NCBI RefSeq assembly: GCF_000633635.1
Contig: NZ_AYPQ01000001.1
Span: 530,820 to 594,819 of the forward strand
DNA from: Enterococcus crotali
GTDB lineage: Bacteria; Bacillota; Bacilli; Lactobacillales; Enterococcaceae
Length of the DNA: 64,000 nt
Direction of reading: 5' to 3'
The notes beneath the pieces were generated by a model. It was not told the origin of the DNA, ran no database searches, and worked only from the letters and a program-made list of their open reading frames with translations. This document shows, piece after piece, positions 38,664 through 49,039 of this stretch. Within the stretch, counting starts at the first letter, position 1. The number at the start of each line of letters is the position of its first letter. The position numbers and the translations under genes were made by a program.

Positions 38664-40146
38664 TTAATTTAGTTTTTTCTTATTAGCTAAAATAATTTTT
38701 TGAATAAATATAATCAATTCCAACCACATTTTTTCATCAAGAAAGTCGTTGACAAAGAAAAATTCCTGCCTTTTTGTTTCACTATGCATCTCAACGTTAT
38801 CAATGATAGCAATATCCGCTTCTTCAATATGGGTAGTAAAAGTGATTGTGTCTGGATTAAAAAGGGTTAGAAGTCTATTTTTTATAAAGACTGATCCAAA
38901 ATTATTACTACTATATTGAATATAAATACTTACAGTCGGAAGTGAAAACATGTCTGTCAAGAATGTTAAAAGCATACAGATTGTATAATTAAAAGAAGAA
39001 TCAAGAATCATTTCAGGATGTCTTTTTCTGAATTTTTTGTAAAAATTATAATTCTTTGGATGTCTTTTTACATATTTTTTTAAATAATCATTCTGATCTT
39101 GCATAGTGCTCATTATTTGCTTGAAAAAATAGAGTGGATTGACTTCAAAGTAAATAGAATGAATCACACCAAGAAGGGTATAGTAGAAAATATTTGCCTT
39201 TATTCTTGGGGTCATAGGAATTGATAAATAGAAATCCTTTTCATATTCGTCAATCAATAACTCACTAGAATAAACTAAACGCGAGGAGCGCGATAATGAG
39301 TTGAAGAGAAGCGTTTTTTCTTCAGGAGAATCAATGTCTGAGATGAATGTTCGAATCATCAAGTTAAAAAATAGAAACTCATCTTCTGTTATAAAGTATT
39401 TTTCTATAACAGAAGAAATTTCTTTTGAGAGTTCGAATGATCTCATAACATTCCTTATTTCTTCTGGTAAATGAATTTGCGATTTATGTTGTCGTAATGT
39501 TGAGATACGCAAAATTAATTCTATCCGTTTAATGACAGATTCGGAATAACGTTTTTGGAGACAGTGTACGGCATCGGGATAACTTAAATCACAACCCAAT
39601 CCTGTTTTGAATGGGACCGTAATTCCTCTATAAGTATTCCAATAAAAGTAAAAAACAAACATTCTTAAATGCTTTTCCTCACCAAATAAATTTCATCTGA
39701 ATTAAAAACTAATTTCAGATGAAATTTTTAAGCTGTTCATTTAGAGCATTGATCTGTTTGTATAAATACGGAATGCTGACAAAGAGTTCATCTGCTAATT
39801 CATCAGCTGTCGAATAATTTTTAGCAAAAATGTTTGAAATTATCTTGAATTTTAAAGACTCATTTAAGTAATAGAATCTTAAGTGAACAACAAAATAGTC
39901 AATCTGAAAATCTGAGTCATTGTTTAGTTGAAAGCTACCAGTATTTCTTTCAAATATTAACATGTTCAGATTTTCGTTATGTTGAATATCTGCTTCCAAC
40001 TCATTAAAATATCTCTTTAATGTACTTAAAGAAATATCTAAGTAATGTTGAAGGTAAGCAAAGGATACTTTATTACCTTCTCTAAAGATTAGTTCTTTAA
40101 AAAGTTCTAATTTTTTATTATTTTTATCATTTAAAAAAAATTCCAT
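38664..40146 (-). pseudogene. Mga helix-turn-helix family regulator, frameshifted twice
   Basis: The N-terminal frame (39715-40146) has an HTH (SFAYLQHYLDISLSTLKRYF) and a second Mga HTH (STADELADELFVSIPYLYKQ). The C-terminal frame (38664 to about 39682) begins in the Mga middle domain (GEEKHLRMFVFYFYWNTYRG if extended) and ends with a PTS EIIB-like fold typical of Mga regulators. Adding one T at 39722-39724 and one G opposite 39682-39683 gives KNFHLKLVFNSDEIYLGEEK, a continuous protein of about 490 residues. Two missing bases within 45 nt flank a near-perfect inverted repeat. Divergent from the WxL operon, which it probably regulates. Confidence 0.8.
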
Positions 40147-40180
40147 TTATATACGTCCTTTATTAGTTAACTAAGGTGGA

Positions 40181-40209
40181 ATTATAGAGTAGGCAGAAAA
40201 GAAAGTCAA
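40181..40209 (-). promoter_or_regulatory. Promoter of the mga-like gene
   Basis: On the minus strand TTGACT (40209-40204), 17-base spacer, TATAAT (40186-40181), 35 bases before the ATG: a strong vegetative promoter. Confidence 0.8.
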
Positions 40210-40488
40210 TATAGCGAGTGGACAATCAGACAAATATTTCTTATATATTTGTTATTTTTATGTAATTATAATCATTGTTTTTGCTAATCTTAATTATAAA
40301 AACTGTTATTTTATCTAAAGGAGAGTCAAAATGTGTTCAGTTTTGGATTTTAAAAAGAAAAAAATATGTTTTATGATGATAACGTAACAAGCGGATGAAA
40401 AAATAATTGAATTTAATTTAAATTAATCTGAAATATAACGATTAAATATTTGATTATTTTTTATTGAACAAGGTAAAAAGGAGGTATT
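40210..40488 (+). other. AT-rich divergent promoter region and leader of the WxL operon
   Basis: About 340 bases separate the mga-like gene from the LPXTG gene. On the plus strand TGGACA (40219-40224) and TATATA (40242-40247) are 17 bases apart, and a second TATAAT is at 40267. An 18-codon ORF with AAAGGAGAG site lies at 40331-40387. Confidence 0.45.
40331..40387 (+). CDS. Possible 18-residue leader peptide upstream of the WxL operon
   Basis: ATG 40331 is preceded by AAAGGAGAG at six bases. The peptide MCSVLDFKKKKICFMMIT ends at TAA 40385-40387. Good ribosome site, but very short and no known family; could be chance. Confidence 0.3.
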   Translation: MCSVLDFKKKKICFMMIT

Positions 40489-40839
40489 ATGAAACCTAAA
40501 GTTTTTTTGCTTAGTTTAGTCCTGATCACTATGTCTTTGTTTGTTTTTTCAAAAGAAACGGTAGCTGTAAGCTATGATACTGAAATTGGATTGACGTTTA
40601 CTAATGATGTAGCTGGCAGTGATCAAAGTACGGTGACAGAAAGCAGTGGCAGTTTATCAACAGGACAAGAGCAAAAGTCAGAAAAAGCAAACGACAAAAC
40701 AAGCAAAGCAAGTATTAAAAGTTTGCTACCAAGGACTGGTTCTAAAGACACTGAGTTGTTTAGATGGATCGGGGCACTACTTCTATTCATGGGTTTCATC
40801 TGGTTACTTTTTAAAGACAAGTATCGCTTAAAACAATAA
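40489..40839 (+). CDS. Small LPXTG-anchored surface protein of the WxL cluster
   Basis: 116 residues. Signal peptide of about 26 residues, a short Ser/Thr/Lys-rich stalk, then the sortase motif LPRTG at 80-84, a hydrophobic helix (WIGALLLFMGFIWLLF) and a KDKYRLKQ tail. Small LPXTG proteins of this type head the WxL clusters of enterococci and lactobacilli (CscD-like). It is covalently fixed to peptidoglycan by sortase A and is presumed to dock the WxL complex. AAAGGAGG lies before the ATG. Confidence 0.88.
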   Translation: MKPKVFLLSLVLITMSLFVFSKETVAVSYDTEIGLTFTNDVAGSDQSTVTESSGSLSTGQEQKSEKANDKTSKASIKSLLPRTGSKDTELFRWIGALLLFMGFIWLLFKDKYRLKQ

Positions 40840-40863
40840 TCAGAAAATGAAAGGAGAAGAGCA

Positions 40864-41595
40864 ATGAAGAAAATTAGGAGAAAATTTATTGTTTTTCTTA
40901 CTCTGTTACTAGGTGGAACTAGTACAGATACAACACTTGTTTTTGCAGAAGATTTGATAGGAAATAAATCTGAAGCTGAAATTTCTTATAGTGAGAATAC
41001 CGATGTAACGCCACCGATTGATCCATCTAAACCTGGACAGACGATAACAGTCGTTTCCACGATACCAATAAAGCCTGGGACAACAGGTCCACTAAGTGTT
41101 GATTTTGCCCCGCATGTTATTTTTGGACCTCAAGATGCATCGCAAAAGAATACGATTTACTATGCTAAACTGACCAAAATATTACGGTCAGGGAATTTGC
41201 AAGAAGAGGTGGGGAATTTTCTCCAATTAACAGACAATCGAGGGAAAAATTCCGGTTGGCGTTTGACTGTTAAACAAAATGGACAGCTTAGAAATGGCAC
41301 ACACACTTTAAAAGGAGCACAACTATCGTTAAATAATCTGACGTTGTTTTCGCCCAATAATGGTGATAAACCGATCGCAAGTAAGAGTGTTCGCTTGGAT
41401 CCTGAAAGTGGTGAACCAACAGAAGTGTCTCATTCTACAGAAAAATCCGGTAAAGGAACCTGGTTAATTATGTTTGGAAAAGACAAAGAGGAGAGTAAAA
41501 CAAGCATACAAGTCAGTGTTCCAGGAACATCGGAAAAAAAACAAGGTAACTATACAACTTCCCTAACTTGGGAGTTGAGTGATACACCAATTTAA
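40864..41595 (+). CDS. WxL domain surface protein 1
   Basis: 243 residues. Signal peptide to about residue 28 (TLVFA/ED). The WxL domain spans most of the protein: first motif SGWRLTV near residue 130 and the second, LTWELSDTPI, at the C-terminus. A Pro-rich linker (PPIDPSKPGQ) follows the mature N-terminus. WxL domains bind peptidoglycan non-covalently. The start follows AAGGAGAAG; the gene follows the LPXTG gene by 24 bases. Confidence 0.92.
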   Translation: MKKIRRKFIVFLTLLLGGTSTDTTLVFAEDLIGNKSEAEISYSENTDVTPPIDPSKPGQTITVVSTIPIKPGTTGPLSVDFAPHVIFGPQDASQKNTIYYAKLTKILRSGNLQEEVGNFLQLTDNRGKNSGWRLTVKQNGQLRNGTHTLKGAQLSLNNLTLFSPNNGDKPIASKSVRLDPESGEPTEVSHSTEKSGKGTWLIMFGKDKEESKTSIQVSVPGTSEKKQGNYTTSLTWELSDTPI

Positions 41596-41614
41596 AATCA
41601 AGGGAGAAAAAAAC

Positions 41615-42430
41615 ATGAAACTGAAAAAACAAGTAACAGCAACAACTGCAGGAATGGTAACGTTTGCTAGTCTATTCTTAGGGGCACCAGCTATCTTTGC
41701 TGAAGAAGCAGGCGATGGCGGAGTAGCTAAACCGGCAATGACTATTAACGATCCTGTTAAATCAGAAGCTGAAATTTCATTTTCTCAAAATGAAACAGAA
41801 CCAACAAAACCAACTGGACCTGGTGGAGAAGAAATTGAATCACCAAGTGAAGGTGAAACGGGTATGGTTGGACCGTTAACAATTGATTATATTACAAAAA
41901 TCAACTTTGGAAACCAAAAAGTTTCTGGTAACGATGCTACTTATTTTGCTGAGTTAGCAAAAGTGAAATTAGTTGGTCTAGATGAACCAAAGGAAACACC
42001 TAACTATGTTCAAATTACAGATAGCCGCGGTTCAAATGCTGGCTGGCAGTTACAAGTAAAACAAGATGCTCAATTTCAAGCGGAAGATGCTGAAGGAAAA
42101 ATTTCTGAACTTAAAGGAGCTCAATTGAAATTTGCCAATCCTTCTTTAAAATCGAGTCAAAAGGGTTCAGAGTTTGCACCACTTGGGTTTGGTCACTCAT
42201 TTGCACCAGGAGCAGATGCTGTCACTGTGGTTAATGCAACTGCAGGTAAAGGGATGGGGACTTGGCACTACACTTTAGGTGATACAGATGAACAAGGGAA
42301 AAATAGTGTATCGTTATCGATTCCTGGTGATACAGCCAAAGTACCAAATGCAGCTTATAAAACTGTTTTAACTTGGACGTTGATCGACAGTCCTGACAGT
42401 TCAGAAATCACTCCGGAACAGGCACCATAA
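41615..42430 (+). CDS. WxL domain surface protein 2
   Basis: 271 residues. ATG 41615 follows AAGGGAGA; the in-frame ATG at 41579 lies in the preceding gene. Signal peptide ends near AIFA/EEA. Repeated module SEAEISFSQNETEPTKPTGP, then the WxL domain with GWQLQVKQ (about residue 143) and LTWTLIDSPDSSE near the end. The EVA-type start (KSEAEISFSQN) closely resembles protein 1 (KSEAEISYSEN), so the genes are paralogues. Confidence 0.93.
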   Translation: MKLKKQVTATTAGMVTFASLFLGAPAIFAEEAGDGGVAKPAMTINDPVKSEAEISFSQNETEPTKPTGPGGEEIESPSEGETGMVGPLTIDYITKINFGNQKVSGNDATYFAELAKVKLVGLDEPKETPNYVQITDSRGSNAGWQLQVKQDAQFQAEDAEGKISELKGAQLKFANPSLKSSQKGSEFAPLGFGHSFAPGADAVTVVNATAGKGMGTWHYTLGDTDEQGKNSVSLSIPGDTAKVPNAAYKTVLTWTLIDSPDSSEITPEQAP

Positions 42431-42479
42431 AAATACAATAATCAATATATATTAGGATCAAGGGAAGAGGAAATCAATC

Positions 42480-43283
42480 ATGAAAAAATCAACAATCGTT
42501 TCTGCATTGCTAGTAAGCACATTTATGTTAGGGGCTACACCAACAACTGTGTTGGCTGATCAAGTAGCAGCATCTAAAACAGATGCCACTGTAAAATTTC
42601 AATCAGAATCAACAGAAGCGGATGGCGGTGGAACAACATTAGATCCAACAAATCCAGAAGGAGAGGGGATTAAGCCTGATCCAGGTGAAGGCTCAGAAAG
42701 TACAAAAGGTCCTCTACGAATTGATTTTGCTCCAAACTTTAAGTTCGGCACAGTCACAATGTCAGGGAACGCAGCCGATTACAATCCATTATATCCAAAA
42801 GTTAGTCTATTAGATAAAAATGGTGAATTAACCGATCCGCTTCAAGAAAAATATGTGCCTCATTATGTACAAGTAACAGATAATAGAGGAACAAATGAGG
42901 GATGGGAACTTGCGGTTTCAGCTACACCATTTAATGGAACAATCAATCCAGACGCTGACTTAAAAGCTACTTTAACTGTTTCAAATGCTCAATTGACAAC
43001 TTCAGTGAAACCAGTTGATGGTAAAGATTTTAAACCTGCTACACTTAATAGAAATATAACGTTGTCTTCAGAACCAGAAGTGCTTATCAAAGCGGATGCA
43101 GATCAAGGGATGGGTTCTTGGGTAGCGATGTTTACTGAGAACCCAAATGAAGAGTTAACTGTTACAGATAGAAATCCTAATATTACTCTTCATGTACCGG
43201 CAGATTCTAAAAAAGATGCAGCAGAAGAATACAAGTCTACAATTACTTGGACGCTTTCTTCTACACCGACATCAACAAACTAA
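42480..43283 (+). CDS. WxL domain surface protein 3
   Basis: 267 residues. Signal peptide to about TTVLA/DQ. A Gly/Pro/Glu linker (TLDPTNPEGEGIKPDPGEGS) is followed by the WxL domain: GPLRIDFAPNFKFG, TDNRGTNEGWELAV (about residue 141) and ITWTLSSTPTSTN at the C-terminus. The three WxL paralogues in a row share the order TDxRG..GWxL and the GMGxW segment before the end. The ribosome site is GGGAAGAGG. Confidence 0.93.
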   Translation: MKKSTIVSALLVSTFMLGATPTTVLADQVAASKTDATVKFQSESTEADGGGTTLDPTNPEGEGIKPDPGEGSESTKGPLRIDFAPNFKFGTVTMSGNAADYNPLYPKVSLLDKNGELTDPLQEKYVPHYVQVTDNRGTNEGWELAVSATPFNGTINPDADLKATLTVSNAQLTTSVKPVDGKDFKPATLNRNITLSSEPEVLIKADADQGMGSWVAMFTENPNEELTVTDRNPNITLHVPADSKKDAAEEYKSTITWTLSSTPTSTN

Positions 43284-43299
43284 AAACGTAGTATTACCT

Positions 43300-43339
43300 A
43301 TCATTGCAGTATCAGGAAACGTGCTGATACTGCAATGAT
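43300..43339 (+). other. Perfect 16-bp hairpin inside the WxL operon
   Basis: ATCATTGCAGTATCAG (43300-43315) pairs fully with 43324-43339 around GAAACGTG. No T-run follows. It separates the three WxL genes from the DUF916 gene and may be a processing site, an RNA 3' end stabiliser or a partial terminator. Confidence 0.65.
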
Positions 43340-43393
43340 TCGTACATAAACAGTATTAAAAACAACCATATGCAAGTTGGGAGACATAGTGAA

Positions 43394-44509
43394 ATGAAGA
43401 GACGAATAATTGTACTATTATTTTTGATAATGATGATTGGAGGAATGCCTTTACCTGCTTTGGCTCAAGACGGGACTATGAACTTTTCTGTTACGGCAGT
43501 TATTCCCGAAAATCAAATAGATAAAACAAAGACCTATTTTGATTTAAAGATGAATCCTGGACAAGTTCAGGTGTTAGAAGTTCTCATGAATAATCCTTTA
43601 GACAAAGAAGTCATTGTTGAAAATCATGCGAACACAGCGGTGACCAATGATAATGGGATTGTTGATTACAGTAATTCAGCGCCGAAGCTAGATAAGACGC
43701 TAAAAGCTCCTTTTTCGACTATTACAGAAGTGGAAAAAGAAACGAAGATTCCGCCTAAAAGTTCAAAAACACTAAAGGTTAAAGTAACAATGCCAGAACA
43801 AGCGCTAGATGGTGTAATCCTGGGTGGCTTGCATTTTACTGAAAAAGAAGATCTAGCAAAAGAATCGCAAGACAAATCAGGGGTCCAGATCAAAAATCGT
43901 TTTGCTTTTGCGATCGGTGTCTTAATCAGAGAGAATGATAAGGTCGTTAAACCAGAATTAAAGCTAGGGGAAATACAACCTTCACAAGTCAACTATCGAA
44001 ATGTGTTGAAAGCTAATCTTCAAAATACTCAGCCTGTGATCATCCAAGATTTGGAAGTTGACGCGCGTATAACTAAAAAATCTAGCAAAACCCCATTGTT
44101 TGAGCAAAAAAGAACTGGCCTTAGGATGGCGCCTAACTCGAATTTTAATTTTGGGATTAGTTGGGAAAACCAAGAGTTTAAAGCAGGGCAATATACCTTG
44201 CATATGAATGTTTCTAGCGGAGAAGAGAAGTGGAAATGGTCGAAAGATTTTGAAATCAGCACTAAAAAAGCTCGTGAGTTAAATGAAAAAGCAGTTGAAT
44301 TAAAAGTTGATAACACCAAGTGGTATATTGTTGGAGGAGTAGCGTTGGTGATCGTACTAATGATCCTAACTTTCTTATTTAGTCAATACATTAGTAAAAA
44401 GAAACGACTCAAAAAGAAAAGGTTGAAAGCTCAAGCAGCAAAAAGAAGAAAGCAAAAAATAAATGGCAAAAATAAGAATAGTGCCAATGGTGGCAAAGTA
44501 AATAAATAA
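43394..44509 (+). CDS. DUF916/DUF3324 WxL-interacting membrane protein
   Basis: 371 residues from ATG 43394 (GGGAGA ribosome site). Signal peptide ends near ALA/QD. DUF916 domain: FSVTAVIPENQIDKTKTYFDL, then KMNPGQVQVLEVLMNN. DUF3324 follows from about 165 (ENDKVVKPELKLGEIQPSQV). One membrane helix (WYIVGGVALVIVLMILTFLF) near 325-345 leads to a basic cytoplasmic tail (KKKRLKKKRLKAQAAKRRKQ). Family knowledge: this protein anchors and binds WxL proteins at the cell surface. Confidence 0.93.
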   Translation: MKRRIIVLLFLIMMIGGMPLPALAQDGTMNFSVTAVIPENQIDKTKTYFDLKMNPGQVQVLEVLMNNPLDKEVIVENHANTAVTNDNGIVDYSNSAPKLDKTLKAPFSTITEVEKETKIPPKSSKTLKVKVTMPEQALDGVILGGLHFTEKEDLAKESQDKSGVQIKNRFAFAIGVLIRENDKVVKPELKLGEIQPSQVNYRNVLKANLQNTQPVIIQDLEVDARITKKSSKTPLFEQKRTGLRMAPNSNFNFGISWENQEFKAGQYTLHMNVSSGEEKWKWSKDFEISTKKARELNEKAVELKVDNTKWYIVGGVALVIVLMILTFLFSQYISKKKRLKKKRLKAQAAKRRKQKINGKNKNSANGGKVNK

Positions 44510-44556
44510 TGAGTTTATTGAGTGATGATAAACTTAAAATATGGGAGAGTTGTACT

Positions 44557-45252
44557 ATGTATAATATAGGGTATTTCTCACGGAGAACTCCTCAAAATAA
44601 CTATTATCAAACCTTGAAATCAAACCCACAATACTCAATTGAATTAATAAATGATTTTTCTGTAGAGCAAATAACAATGCTAGATGTGTTTGTTCTAGAA
44701 GAAAGCAAGGAACTCAATTTTACGAGTATCTGTGAGTGCTTGATAGAGATAAGAAAAAAATCTGATATTCATATTTTGATTCTTGTTGATCGAGAGCAAA
44801 TAGTACTCACTTCACGCATGGTGTATTTAACGTTGGGGGCAGATGGTATCTATTCAGAAGAAGCTGATGAGTTCGATCTAATCATCAAAAATATTTTGAA
44901 AAGAATAAAGAAAGAAACGATCACAGGTACGTTAAAAAAAGCCTCTTTCAAAATGATTCCTGAAAAATCATGTATACGAGTGAACGGCAACCAAGAAATT
45001 GGGATGACAAGACAAGAATATTTGATTATGAAAATTTTGTATGATAATCAAGGTGAAACGGTCACTTATGAAGATATTTACAAAAATATTTGGTCCGAAA
45101 AAAAGGGGAGTGTTCAAAAGAATCGAGTATGTAACATAGTCTCCCATTTAAGGAAGAAACTTGCTGCGGTAAAAGATTCGCCAATGCAGCTTAAAACGAT
45201 TCGCTCAATTGGGTATATTTTAGAATCATCTTTACCAGAAACAGAACTATAA
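44557..45252 (+). CDS. Winged-helix (OmpR-type) regulator with degenerate receiver domain
   Basis: 231 residues from ATG 44557, which has GGGAGAG at ten bases; the longer frame from 44509 (overlapping the DUF916 stop) would add 16 residues and has no ribosome site. Residues 1-110 look like a receiver-type fold, but the acidic triad and phosphoacceptor Asp of response regulators are not evident. The C-terminal DNA-binding domain is clear (MTRQEYLIMKILYDNQGETVTYEDIYKNIW, NRVCNIVSHLRKKL, LKTIRSIGYIL). It closes the WxL operon and probably controls it; no histidine kinase is adjacent. Confidence 0.82.
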   Translation: MYNIGYFSRRTPQNNYYQTLKSNPQYSIELINDFSVEQITMLDVFVLEESKELNFTSICECLIEIRKKSDIHILILVDREQIVLTSRMVYLTLGADGIYSEEADEFDLIIKNILKRIKKETITGTLKKASFKMIPEKSCIRVNGNQEIGMTRQEYLIMKILYDNQGETVTYEDIYKNIWSEKKGSVQKNRVCNIVSHLRKKLAAVKDSPMQLKTIRSIGYILESSLPETEL

Positions 45253-45360
45253 TTCGAAGCTGATTTCTATACAATAGTCTGTGTCCTATTATTTAGCTTG
45301 TTTCGTACGTAGAAGTTAATGAAATCGTAAGGTCGTGTCGTGTAGTAGTTACTTATGCGT

Positions 45361-45426
45361 CCACCATTTATTCAGACTTAGAGCCCACAACAAAACTAGT
45401 CTTTTAGTTTTGTTGTGGGCTCTTTC
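45361..45426 (+). terminator. Family B terminator element after the WxL operon (B4)
   Basis: Block CCACCATTTATTCAGACT (45361-45378), then a perfect 18-bp stem GAGCCCACAACAAAACTA (45381-45398) with 45405-45422, and TTTC. Confidence 0.85.
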
Positions 45427-45479
45427 AATCAATTGACATGAAACACTAATAACCTAAAAAGTAAATGTAGTGTGCTCCA

Positions 45480-45935
45480 CTACTTGATTGTTAGAATATT
45501 TTCTTGTTTGTAATTTTCAATTCCACAATGGTCTGTTACTGACTTTTGTTCAGGTTCAATATGGAAGGTATAGGAATGATATCGAAAGATTAGATTTAGG
45601 CTTAGTAAAGCGGATAACTCAGTTGCTAAAAAGATTTTTAAAGAATCAATAAAAAGGCTAAATAACGAAATTGTTAAAAATAGAAGAATAAATAAATAGA
45701 ATAAATTCTGAATTCGATTAGTATTTGTTATGGTAATTTCTTTTGTTTCAGATGTTATATTGATTTTTTGTGACATGTAAAAAAGTCCTTCTCTAAACTC
45801 TAAAATATCTCCGGGTTCTACTTCTAAGTTAATAGGGATATTATTAAATAATTTTCCCTTGGCAACTCCATTTTTATAGATTCTAAAATGGCGAACACAG
45901 CCCCAGCTTGTTTGTCGTTTTAAAAGAATATTCAT
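45480..45935 (-). CDS. Hypothetical membrane protein (FHA-like N-terminus uncertain)
   Basis: 151 residues. Not recognised. Residues 1-75 are hydrophilic and beta-rich, with SWGCVRHFRIYKNGVAKGKLF and VEPGDILEFREGLFYMSQ; residues 85-125 form one or two membrane helices (LFYLFILLFLTISLFSLF, FLATELSALLSLNLIF); a short polar tail follows. ATG 45935 is chosen since GGAGGTG sits 8 bases upstream and overlaps the GTG at 45947. Alone, opposite in strand to the WxL operon, which ends before a terminator. No close family can be named. Confidence 0.6.
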   Translation of the reverse strand: MNILLKRQTSWGCVRHFRIYKNGVAKGKLFNNIPINLEVEPGDILEFREGLFYMSQKINITSETKEITITNTNRIQNLFYLFILLFLTISLFSLFIDSLKIFLATELSALLSLNLIFRYHSYTFHIEPEQKSVTDHCGIENYKQENILTIK

Positions 45936-46107
45936 ACTAATACTCACCTCCGTATAATCCTATTTTCACACAAATTAGATGAAAACAAATCAAACAAAAG
46001 ACTGATTTGTTTTTAGAAAATTGTCCATCTAAAGTCGTAGTTACAGCAATAAGAGGGAGTTCATCAAATTTTTAAATATATTTGTTTTATCTAATTCTTG
46101 ATAGTAA

Positions 46108-47391
46108 TTAATCTAGTTCAGGTAAATAAGTATATTCCGCAATAGCAGCAGCATGTGTTCCAGCGACATAGCCTGTAACAAAAGCCGCAGTCACATTATA
46201 ACCGCCAGTATAACCATTGATGTCCAATAGTTCACCAGCGAAAAATAAGCCATTAACTAGTTTACTCTCCATCGTTTTTGGTTGGATTTCTTTTAACGAG
46301 ATGCCGCCGCCTGTAACAAAAGATTTTTCGATGGGAAGCGTTTTTTCAGCATGTATCTCAAAAAACTTAAAGGAGTGAGCCAGTTTTTCAATTTGTGATT
46401 CTGAGCATAACTTTGCTTGAACCTCAGATAATCCTGTTTGATCCAATATAAAATGAAGAAGTCGCTCAGGTACAAGATTTTTCAATGCATTTTTTAATGA
46501 TTTGTCAGGTTGTTCTGTCAGCATTTTGTTTATTTTTTGCATCAATTCTGTAGTGGTTAATTCTGGAAAAATGTCTAATTGCAATAAAACTGGCTTGTCT
46601 TCGTCTTTAGCTAATTCTTGATTGACAAAGCTAGAGCATCTTAAGGCAGCTGGACCAGAAAGACCGAAATGGGTAAATAAGAGATCCATTTGGTGTGCTA
46701 CAATGACTTTCCCTTTACTGTTTAAAACAGACAAAGAAACATCCTGCAAAGAAAGTCCTTGTAAAGTTTTTTCTTTAATAAAAAAGTCCTCTGAAATAAT
46801 GGGTGATTCAGTTGCATATAAAGGACTAATTGAATGCCCTAATCTTTTTGCTATTTTATAGCCATCTCCAGTAGAGCCCGTAGAAGGATAGGTTCGACCT
46901 CCTGTGGTCAAGATAACGCAAGGGGCATAGACTTTTTCATGTTCCAAAGCAACGCCAATCACCTGTCCGTCTTTTCGTAACACTTTTTCAACTTTTGCCT
47001 CTGTGTAAATTGTCACACCTAGCAATTCTAGCTGGTTAAAGAGGGTTTCTACAATTGTTTTTGAGCGATCTGTAACGGGAAACATCCGCCCATGATCTTC
47101 TTCTTTCAAGGCTGTCCCATTTTCTTCAAAAAAGCTCATAATATCGTAATTATTAAACTGCGAAAAGGCACTATATAAAAATTTCCCGTTTCCAGGAATA
47201 TGAGCAATAATTTCATCCGCTGGCCGGTTATTAGTCACATTACAGCGACCGCCACCAGTTAATAAGAGTTTTTTTCCCACACGTTTGTTTTTTTCTATTA
47301 GTAAAGTGTTGCTGCCGGCTTTGGCTGCTGCGATCGCGGCCATCATACCACTAGTACCAGCTCCGACGACAATAACGTCAAATGATTTCAT
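46108..47391 (-). CDS. FAD-dependent NAD(P) oxidoreductase, HI0933/YhiN family
   Basis: 427 residues. Dinucleotide motif DVIVVGAGTSGMMAAIAAAKAG at the N-terminus and the family segments KLLLTGGGRCNVTNNRP, TGGRTYPSTGSTGDGYKIA, FTHFGLSGPAALRCSS and the C-terminal GLFFAGELLDINGYTGGYNVT. This group is annotated aminoacetone oxidase or BaiN/RdsA-like; the physiological substrate is uncertain. GGAGGAG precedes the ATG. It is divergent from gdhA, 138 bases apart. Confidence 0.9.
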   Translation of the reverse strand: MKSFDVIVVGAGTSGMMAAIAAAKAGSNTLLIEKNKRVGKKLLLTGGGRCNVTNNRPADEIIAHIPGNGKFLYSAFSQFNNYDIMSFFEENGTALKEEDHGRMFPVTDRSKTIVETLFNQLELLGVTIYTEAKVEKVLRKDGQVIGVALEHEKVYAPCVILTTGGRTYPSTGSTGDGYKIAKRLGHSISPLYATESPIISEDFFIKEKTLQGLSLQDVSLSVLNSKGKVIVAHQMDLLFTHFGLSGPAALRCSSFVNQELAKDEDKPVLLQLDIFPELTTTELMQKINKMLTEQPDKSLKNALKNLVPERLLHFILDQTGLSEVQAKLCSESQIEKLAHSFKFFEIHAEKTLPIEKSFVTGGGISLKEIQPKTMESKLVNGLFFAGELLDINGYTGGYNVTAAFVTGYVAGTHAAAIAEYTYLPELD

Positions 47392-47529
47392 AAATTCTCC
47401 TCCAGTTCAATGGTAGTTTAACACAATTTTCAAGTTTTTTTCTAAATTTTTTTCAATTTACAATAAAAAGTTGTGGAAATTTTCTGAATTTAGGTTAAAA
47501 TAGGATTATAACGATGAGAGGGTGATTAG

Positions 47530-48875
<1,346 letters not shown>

Positions 48876-48894
48876 TTTTTAGGTTTTTGATTAA

Positions 48895-48937
48895 AAATAC
48901 TACTAAGTTGTCGTAAGACAGTGCTTAGTAGTATTTT
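48895..48937 (+). terminator. Terminator after gdhA
   Basis: AAATACTACTAAG pairs with CTTAGTAGTATTT around a 16-base loop, then a T-run. Confidence 0.9.
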
Positions 48938-49039
48938 TTATTCTTTTTAGGTATTAAAACTGTTCAGTATTGGAGAAGCACTTCCTTTTTTACATTAGTA
49001 TAATAGTTATTATAAATAAAGTATAAAGAGGTGTGAAAA

